A stretch of 21,658 nt of DNA from Kiritimatiellia bacterium (GTDB lineage: Bacteria; Verrucomicrobiota; Kiritimatiellia; SLAD01): assembly GCA_007125875.1 (NCBI GenBank), contig SLCI01000069.1, positions 1 through 21,658 on the forward strand, read 5' to 3'. Below the pieces are notes generated by a model. It saw only the letters and a list, made by a program, of their open reading frames with translations. It made no database searches and was not told the DNA's origin. A program made the position numbers and the translations under genes. Positions 16,806 to 21,658 of this stretch are shown piece by piece; within the stretch, counting starts at the first letter, position 1, and the number at the start of each line of letters is the position of its first letter.

Positions 16806-19800
16806 TTATTCATCCGGCGAAAGGCTTACTGCGCCCCGTATCATCACGGGCGTGCTCGCATTGGTCGAGAGCAAGAGCAGCGGACCATCGGTGCCTACTT
16901 GGGGGCCGCTCAATGGAATCCAATTTGTTGAGAGCAACGTTTCACTGCCAATGATGCGATAGTAACGATTCGTGTGGCTATGCGGAAAGAAGACATGCGG
17001 GCCAACGGCCAAATGACGGTCGAACTCAACACGAAAATAAGAATTGGAGTCGTGCGGGTCGGTACCGGCAACGAACTCTTCCCAATTCGAAAAGCCATCG
17101 CCATCGCTGTCCACCATCGGATCGGCCGCGGTCGGATCGCCAAAGTGCAAGGTCTCCCACCAGTCTGGCAGACCGTCGCCATCGCGATCCGGTTCGCCTT
17201 CGTAGGTTAGCCCGATGACTTGGCCGAAGTGGGCCGCGTACTCGAAAGATTGCTCAAAGAAGCGCCACTCAAGACGGTGCGTGCCGGGCGGGATCGGCAC
17301 AGCGATTGACTCCTGAACCCCGGAGACAGGATTGAGGGCGAACAGCTCCCCGTTTAATCGCAACTCCATCCCGCCATTTTCAGCGGTGAAGCGCCAATCG
17401 AAGTCTACCTGCCCCGGCCCTGCGACTTCCGCCACCAGCCAGGATGAATGGTGCCAAGATGCCGGGGCGCTCTGCAGGACCAGCACCTCACCGAACGCCA
17501 CGTCATTCGTAATCGTCCACGACCCGTGGACGCCGCCGCTGGACCAGCTCAAGAAGTCCGGCAGCTCCTCGTGGGCGAATGGCGGTTGCACGAGGGTCGT
17601 CCATTCAACCGATTGCTCTCCCTCATCCGCGCCAGGCGCCACGACATAAACGCGGGACGTGTAAACGCCCTCCGTCAGCAAGGTAAGATCATAATTATAG
17701 GGACGCCCCATTGAAAGCGGGCCTTGGACGGTACCGGATGCCAGCGGAATCGTGATCCACGGGCTGCCTGCCTCAATTTCATACGCCATAGGTGACTCTT
17801 CGCGATTCTGAATATAAATGAGATGCTGATCCGCATCGATCACACTGTTGGCGGTGAAGTGATAACGGTCATTGGGTTTACTCACATACAGCAACTGGTT
17901 CGTGTAAGGCAGAAATCGAACCTGATCAATCACTGCGTCTCCCGCCGTATCGCCGGTACCATAGTTAAGGTGTGTCCAGCGCAACACCTGTGTGCCACCA
18001 ACGATATGATGCGTAACCGTAGACCAGCCCTCCCAAAACATTGCATCAAGGGACAGGCCTGCTCGCGTAAATATGAGGTAGTGGGTGTGGGGCTGCGTGC
18101 CGCCACTCAGCCACCAGTCGAAAACAATCTGCCCGGGCCCTTCCACGGTCGTTTCGATCCAATATTCGTTGGACGGCCCCGGTTTACGACTCAAAACAGC
18201 ATCCACCCCATCCGCCGTGATATTCGTCTGATAAAACCAATCGCCTGCGTGCGTCCAGCTCCAGCCAGGCGTATCGACCGCCTCGGCGATGAAGTCATTG
18301 TTGTGGACAGTCAGGGAAGTAGTTTCCGTCCAGACCGACTCTGCGAAAGCAAAGGTGATTTCCAGATGATGTTCACCATTTATCGCGTCCGGCTCTACCT
18401 CGATCAGACAATCAAGTGCGGTCAAAAGCGTTCCCGGGCTGACGACAGAGACGCTACCGGTGATGCAAGTGCCGGCCAGGGTTAAATCCGGCGACAGACT
18501 GGCTACTGTGATTTCGACCGCCTCGGGCAAATCGATACCGCCGATGAACCATTCCAGCTCTAGACCATAGGTGGAGCCAGCCAATAACGGATAACCACCA
18601 TCACCCGTATCCAAAATGTTGACGTCACGCAGCGAGACAAGGGTATTGGTAGGCGCAACAAAATACTTGAGCACTGCCATGTGCTGCATATTGGGCGCAG
18701 CGGAATCCGAGGCCAGAATGGGGTGAGGCAAAGCAGCCCAAATCCGCGTATCGAAAACGGCTCCATCGGCGAAGGTGAGCCCATACAAATCCAGTGGCCG
18801 ATGAAGTGATTCCAGCAGCAGGCTAGGCAGCACGTAGTCATACGGTCGGTTGCGACCGGCATTGGTGTTCGGGTTCCCTTGCTGATCGCGCGGGACGATG
18901 TCATCCGAAACCCATGCGGCCAAGGTGGTAAGGGCGGCCTCGCTACGGTTCTGCGTATTCAAGTCGCCAGCGAGGACCGTGTAATCGAATGGGTCAAAAT
19001 CAGCCGCCATGCCGTTGATGATGGTATTCGCCTGGGTATTGCGATGAGTAGCCGTTCCGCTGGCAAATAAATGAGTGCTTACCACCTGCAGTTTACGCCC
19101 CAAGTGCGGCACATCAATGATCGCCCAGAGCGGATTGCGGTTACCCACCACACTATCGTGCCACGTCCCCCACGCCATAATCGGCCAGCGACTGATGACG
19201 CCACACGGCAAACTAGCGCCTTCAGCGACTTCGACTACGTAATGGTAATTGGTGCCGAACACTTGATCAACAAACTCGCGACGCGTGCCGTGCACTCGGA
19301 ATTCTTGAATGCCAACCACATCCGGCATCAGTCCGCGCAGTAGTCGTCGGCCGGGCTCTTCGTAGCGTTGGGTAGAACCACTCGTGAGGTTCGCCGCAGC
19401 AACAAGCACACTGAGGTGACTGCGAATGCCGATATAGTGCGTGTTATTCGTGCCGGTTTGAAAGCCCTGATTCCCAGCCAACTGCAACCGCACACGCTGC
19501 GGTGGGACGGATTCACCGTGATCAAGCGGCGTAAACTCGACAGACTGCGTGGTCGGACCCTCGGCTGCAAACACGAGCGTGGTGGCCGACAAATGATAAT
19601 GCCAGTCCGCCAATGCATCGGTGAGCACATCGATATGTACTACGGCATCACGGGCTTCGTCCAAAGTCACAGCCACGACGTGCGGCTCGTCCCCCACACT
19701 CAGCCAGGCGTCTGGCTCGGCGAAGTGGGCGAATGGCTCATCATCGATAATCACGATGTCGGCGCTAATGGTGTCGCCCGCGCTCGCGCCCTCCAACGGG

Positions 19801-20939
19801 TTGAGAGTCAGGATCACCGTGCAATCACCATCACCGATGTCATTGTCGATTGGTGTCAGCGTAAAGGATTGTGCAGTCGGCCCCTCGGCCTCAAATACCA
19901 GTTGCGTCGTGCTGAGCGTGTAGTCCACGCCCTCCACTGCACTACCGGCGCGATGCACATTGACCGTGGCATCGCCCGGCTGCGTCAAGCTAACCCGCAG
20001 CTCCAAGGGATCGCCCGACTCCAAGATCGCGGCGGTTGATGGAGTTAGGGATGCACGGGGTAACACACTGTCCCAGATCGTCAGGGCGAACTGGTCATCC
20101 GGCAACGGGATCGCGTTCACCGCATTCGTCAGCGCAAATACAATCGTGGGGTCTGGAATCACAGTGGCGGTATCGATCAATGCCACTTGCACTGTTTGGG
20201 TGGGTGCGGCCGCCGTAAAGACCAGCTGGGTTTCTTGCAAGGTAAAGATGACATCGCGCCAAGCGTCTCCCGCCACCACATCAATGTCCACGGTCCCGTC
20301 ACTGGGAGGCTCAATCCAGACCGGAATCTCAATGAGCTGTTCGGAAACCGATGCGAATAGAGTGTTGGTGGCGAGCAGAATGCGGGCACCGAGATGGAGT
20401 TGGATCTCGAAATCATTAATAAAAAGGCGCTCGGAATGGGCTGTGGATTGCACCCGCAAGAAAAGAGGCTCATCCAAGAGCTCTCCCTCCCAGCTATATC
20501 GGTTGTAGTAGGGGTCCCTCACGTTCACCTCATCGTCCAGCGCAACCCAATCAATCGCATTCGTGCTGTATTGTAGCTGGAAACGGACGACGGATCCCTG
20601 ACCATTCCAATGTGCGTAATCAAAAGCCACCCTTTTGATCCCCCCGTAAATGCCGTCGCCCGAAAGGCCTTGGTACATCAAGAATGGCGCCGGCTCCGTG
20701 AAGCGATTGAACCGAACCGCGGGCTCGCGTACGGGATCGTCACTCCGCACGACGGTGTTCTCCGTATACCAAACGCCCGAAGCCGCATTTGAGTAGGTAG
20801 ATACCGTCTGATAGGAGGGCTTACTCCAGCCATCAAAGGACTCAAACAGCGTGTCCGCATGCAGCGGGATTGGTGTGGTCACGGTTGTCAGCCCGATCAA
20901 CGAAAAATATCGGGCCAGCTTATGAAAAGTTATACGCAT
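16806..20939 (-). CDS. Secreted multidomain protein with Calx-beta domains and EEP nuclease domain
   Basis: 1377 residues. Start taken at ATG 20939, with GAG 8 nt upstream; a GTG three codons earlier has no SD. Signal peptide 1-28 (core ARYFSLIGLTTVTTPIPL, cut LHA|D). Residues 29-183 resemble a jelly-roll lectin-like domain. Three Calx-beta-like domains cover about 184-291, 292-400 and 400-508 (recurring TQLVF.A..PT). The EEP fold covers about 509-764: Asn517 (AANLTSG), Glu546 (GIQEF), His623 (STHLF), Asp659 and Asn661 (GDLN), Asp701 (PYDYVL), His753 (MQHMAV). Family knowledge: EEP enzymes are metal-dependent phosphodiesterases, including extracellular DNases and sphingomyelinases. The usual Asp before the last His is Gln here. 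Two related GPGQ-FDW modules (883-1015, 1121-1247) flank a beta domain. A Ca-binding type-3 segment (DRDGDGLPDWWE, DSDGDGFSNWEE; 1249-1307) precedes a short C-terminal beta domain. DNA as substrate is inference. Confidence 0.94.
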   Translation of the reverse strand: MRITFHKLARYFSLIGLTTVTTPIPLHADTLFESFDGWSKPSYQTVSTYSNAASGVWYTENTVVRSDDPVREPAVRFNRFTEPAPFLMYQGLSGDGIYGGIKRVAFDYAHWNGQGSVVRFQLQYSTNAIDWVALDDEVNVRDPYYNRYSWEGELLDEPLFLRVQSTAHSERLFINDFEIQLHLGARILLATNTLFASVSEQLIEIPVWIEPPSDGTVDIDVVAGDAWRDVIFTLQETQLVFTAAAPTQTVQVALIDTATVIPDPTIVFALTNAVNAIPLPDDQFALTIWDSVLPRASLTPSTAAILESGDPLELRVSLTQPGDATVNVHRAGSAVEGVDYTLSTTQLVFEAEGPTAQSFTLTPIDNDIGDGDCTVILTLNPLEGASAGDTISADIVIIDDEPFAHFAEPDAWLSVGDEPHVVAVTLDEARDAVVHIDVLTDALADWHYHLSATTLVFAAEGPTTQSVEFTPLDHGESVPPQRVRLQLAGNQGFQTGTNNTHYIGIRSHLSVLVAAANLTSGSTQRYEEPGRRLLRGLMPDVVGIQEFRVHGTRREFVDQVFGTNYHYVVEVAEGASLPCGVISRWPIMAWGTWHDSVVGNRNPLWAIIDVPHLGRKLQVVSTHLFASGTATHRNTQANTIINGMAADFDPFDYTVLAGDLNTQNRSEAALTTLAAWVSDDIVPRDQQGNPNTNAGRNRPYDYVLPSLLLESLHRPLDLYGLTFADGAVFDTRIWAALPHPILASDSAAPNMQHMAVLKYFVAPTNTLVSLRDVNILDTGDGGYPLLAGSTYGLELEWFIGGIDLPEAVEITVASLSPDLTLAGTCITGSVSVVSPGTLLTALDCLIEVEPDAINGEHHLEITFAFAESVWTETTSLTVHNNDFIAEAVDTPGWSWTHAGDWFYQTNITADGVDAVLSRKPGPSNEYWIETTVEGPGQIVFDWWLSGGTQPHTHYLIFTRAGLSLDAMFWEGWSTVTHHIVGGTQVLRWTHLNYGTGDTAGDAVIDQVRFLPYTNQLLYVSKPNDRYHFTANSVIDADQHLIYIQNREESPMAYEIEAGSPWITIPLASGTVQGPLSMGRPYNYDLTLLTEGVYTSRVYVVAPGADEGEQSVEWTTLVQPPFAHEELPDFLSWSSGGVHGSWTITNDVAFGEVLVLQSAPASWHHSSWLVAEVAGPGQVDFDWRFTAENGGMELRLNGELFALNPVSGVQESIAVPIPPGTHRLEWRFFEQSFEYAAHFGQVIGLTYEGEPDRDGDGLPDWWETLHFGDPTAADPMVDSDGDGFSNWEEFVAGTDPHDSNSYFRVEFDRHLAVGPHVFFPHSHTNRYYRIIGSETLLSTNWIPLSGPQVGTDGPLLLLSTNASTPVMIRGAVSLSPDE

Positions 20940-21112
20940 CAGGAGCACTCAAGAACTTTAACTGGTAGACCGCTAAGACCTGATCGACAAGCATTTTTCG
21001 GCAATTGAATGCCCTGAGAGAGCGTCCCGCACACATCCCGTACAGGGTCCCGCCGCCCGTGTAAGGGCGGCCTACAAAACAGATGCACGATAAACGCCCG
21101 CGCCACAGAGCA
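20940..21112. other. Upstream region of the nuclease gene
   Basis: No strong promoter seen. A TTGTCG on the minus strand has only TACCAG at 17-bp spacing. Apart from the hairpin at 21052-21071 I see nothing definite. The 5' leader has a poor Shine-Dalgarno (GAG), unlike the other two genes. Confidence 0.5.
21052..21071. repeat. Right-end hairpin family, copy 1
   Basis: GCCGCCC-GTGTAA-GGGCGGC has perfect 7-bp arms with a 6-nt loop and is followed by CTACAA. The next copy, at 21348-21367, has the same geometry and the same flank. Confidence 0.65.
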
Positions 21113-21313
21113 CGCGCACGTCAACCGAAGGGGTGCACTGCGGTGGGCGAAGGGGGCAAATTCGGTCACGAATTTAAGCGCGAGGGACGGGTCAGATGCG
21201 GCCTAGCGCTAGGCGCGTGGGGCGGCGCTGGACTCGTGTCCGCGCCGTGCCGCGCAACAACGCGATAGGTCGTAGCTGGCACGAACCACCGCGCGACCGC
21301 TTCGGCCACCGCC
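21113..21313. repeat. Structured ~200-bp repeat, copy 1
   Basis: Matches 21458-21658 at an offset of 345 bp. Over 21134-21313 only 3 of 180 bases differ (21176 A/G and two near 21277-21285), and the first 21 bases differ at four. Inside are AAATTCG-GTCA-CGAATTT (21158-21175), the 14-bp perfect palindrome GCCTAGCGCTAGGC (21201-21214) and a 9-bp stem with one bulge, GGCGC-T-GGAC / GTCC-GCGCC (21224-21246). Composition is more GC-rich than the neighbouring genes. It could be a repeated structured RNA, a mobile miniature element or part of a tandem array. Confidence 0.85.
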
Positions 21314-21347
21314 GATTAAGGCCAATGAACCAAACTGCCGCGAATGC

Positions 21348-21367
21348 GCCGACCGCTGAGGGTCGGC
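21348..21367. repeat. Right-end hairpin family, copy 2
   Basis: GCCGACC-GCTGAG-GGTCGGC has perfect 7-bp arms, and CTACAA follows. Compared with copy 1 the stem differs by a C-to-A change matched by G-to-T in the other arm. The loop differs. Confidence 0.65.
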
Positions 21368-21390
21368 CTACAACTGACAATGAAGCGCCA

Positions 21391-21452
21391 AAGACGGCGA
21401 TCCGCATGCGCCTTCGCCAAGGCTACGGCGGCACAAGAGCGGACGCCCTACA
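21391..21452 (+). repeat. Dispersed repeat with exact 20-mer, copy 2
   Basis: Plus-strand partner of 6384-6448, with the exact 20-mer at 21433-21452 and weaker similarity upstream (GCGATCCGCATGCGCC-TTCGCC-AAGGC). It sits in the spacer between the two copies of the 200-bp repeat. Confidence 0.75.
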
Positions 21453-21457
21453 GGAAA

Positions 21458-21658
21458 TGCGCACGACAACCGCAGGTGTGCACTGCGGTGGGCGAAGGGG
21501 GCAAATTCGGTCACGAATTTGAGCGCGAGGGACGGGTCAGATGCGGCCTAGCGCTAGGCGCGTGGGGCGGCGCTGGACTCGTGTCCGCGCCGTGCCGCGC
21601 AACAACGCGATAGGTCGTAGCCGGCACGGACCACCGCGCGACCGCTTCGGCCACCGCC
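21458..21658. repeat. Structured ~200-bp repeat, copy 2 (reaches window edge)
   Basis: Second copy, with the same inverted repeats at +345: palindrome at 21546-21559 and bulged stem at 21569-21591. The match is still intact at the last base, so the unit, and perhaps an array, continues outside. Confidence 0.85.

Noticed and set aside
17823..18485. 220-codon plus-strand frame
   Set aside because: Antisense shadow within the nuclease gene, no recognisable domain.
19368..20039. 223-codon plus-strand frame
   Set aside because: Antisense shadow of the Calx-beta and EEP region of the nuclease gene.
21083..21613. Two plus-strand frames sharing about 40 residues (VGEGGKFGHEF...)
   Set aside because: They come from the duplicated 200-bp element, whose spacing of 345 happens to keep frame. 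Residue changes are not biased to silent positions and the sequence is full of palindromes.
21113..21658. CRISPR array
   Set aside because: Only two copies, about 200 bp long and 345 bp apart, with no short regular repeat-spacer structure and no cas genes.

Overview
Organism and setting. The window looks like chromosomal DNA from a free-living member of the PVC superphylum (Kiritimatiellota, Verrucomicrobiota or Lentisphaerota are the best guesses). The clues are very large secreted repeat proteins, a C-terminal calcium-binding segment of the DxDGDGLPDWWE...DSDGDGFSNWEEFVAGTDP type, Calx-beta domains, GEVED and SdrD-type repeats, and short dispersed hairpins whose translation gives EGRPPCRP / EGRAPSRP. 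This placement rests on recalled family habits, not on a marker gene.

Layout. Three large genes, all on the minus strand, fill about 90% of the window. From right to left (order of transcription): (i) 20939-16806, a 1377-residue secreted protein with Calx-beta domains and an endonuclease/exonuclease/phosphatase (EEP) nuclease domain; (ii) 16504-6512, a 3330-residue secreted protein with DUF11-like domains, eleven SdrD/CnaB-like beta-sandwich repeats, a GEVED domain and a C-terminal gingipain-like (peptidase C25) caspase-fold protease; (iii) 5468 to the left edge, at least 1822 residues of a giant fimbrial-type protein with alternating Lys-initiated beta-sandwich modules. Each has an N-terminal signal peptide. 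No sortase, type IX or PEP-CTERM sorting signal is visible on the two complete proteins.

Gaps. The spaces between genes (5469-6511, 16505-16805, 20940-21658) hold small dispersed repeats instead of genes. One family is a hairpin with a near-constant six-base loop (ACGGAG, or its complement) and a stem that changes by paired substitutions. A second hairpin family at the right end has a constant flank and a covarying stem. A roughly 200-bp element with several inverted repeats occurs twice, 345 bp apart, and runs into the right edge.

How the genes may work together. Secretion of a nuclease, a protease carried on a long Ca-binding stalk, and a giant isopeptide-type adhesin suggests a surface or matrix function such as adhesion, biofilm or polymer attack. 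That is inference from domains and shared orientation. The 302-bp and 1043-bp repeat-filled gaps, and a separate TATAAT box before the third gene, argue against one simple operon.
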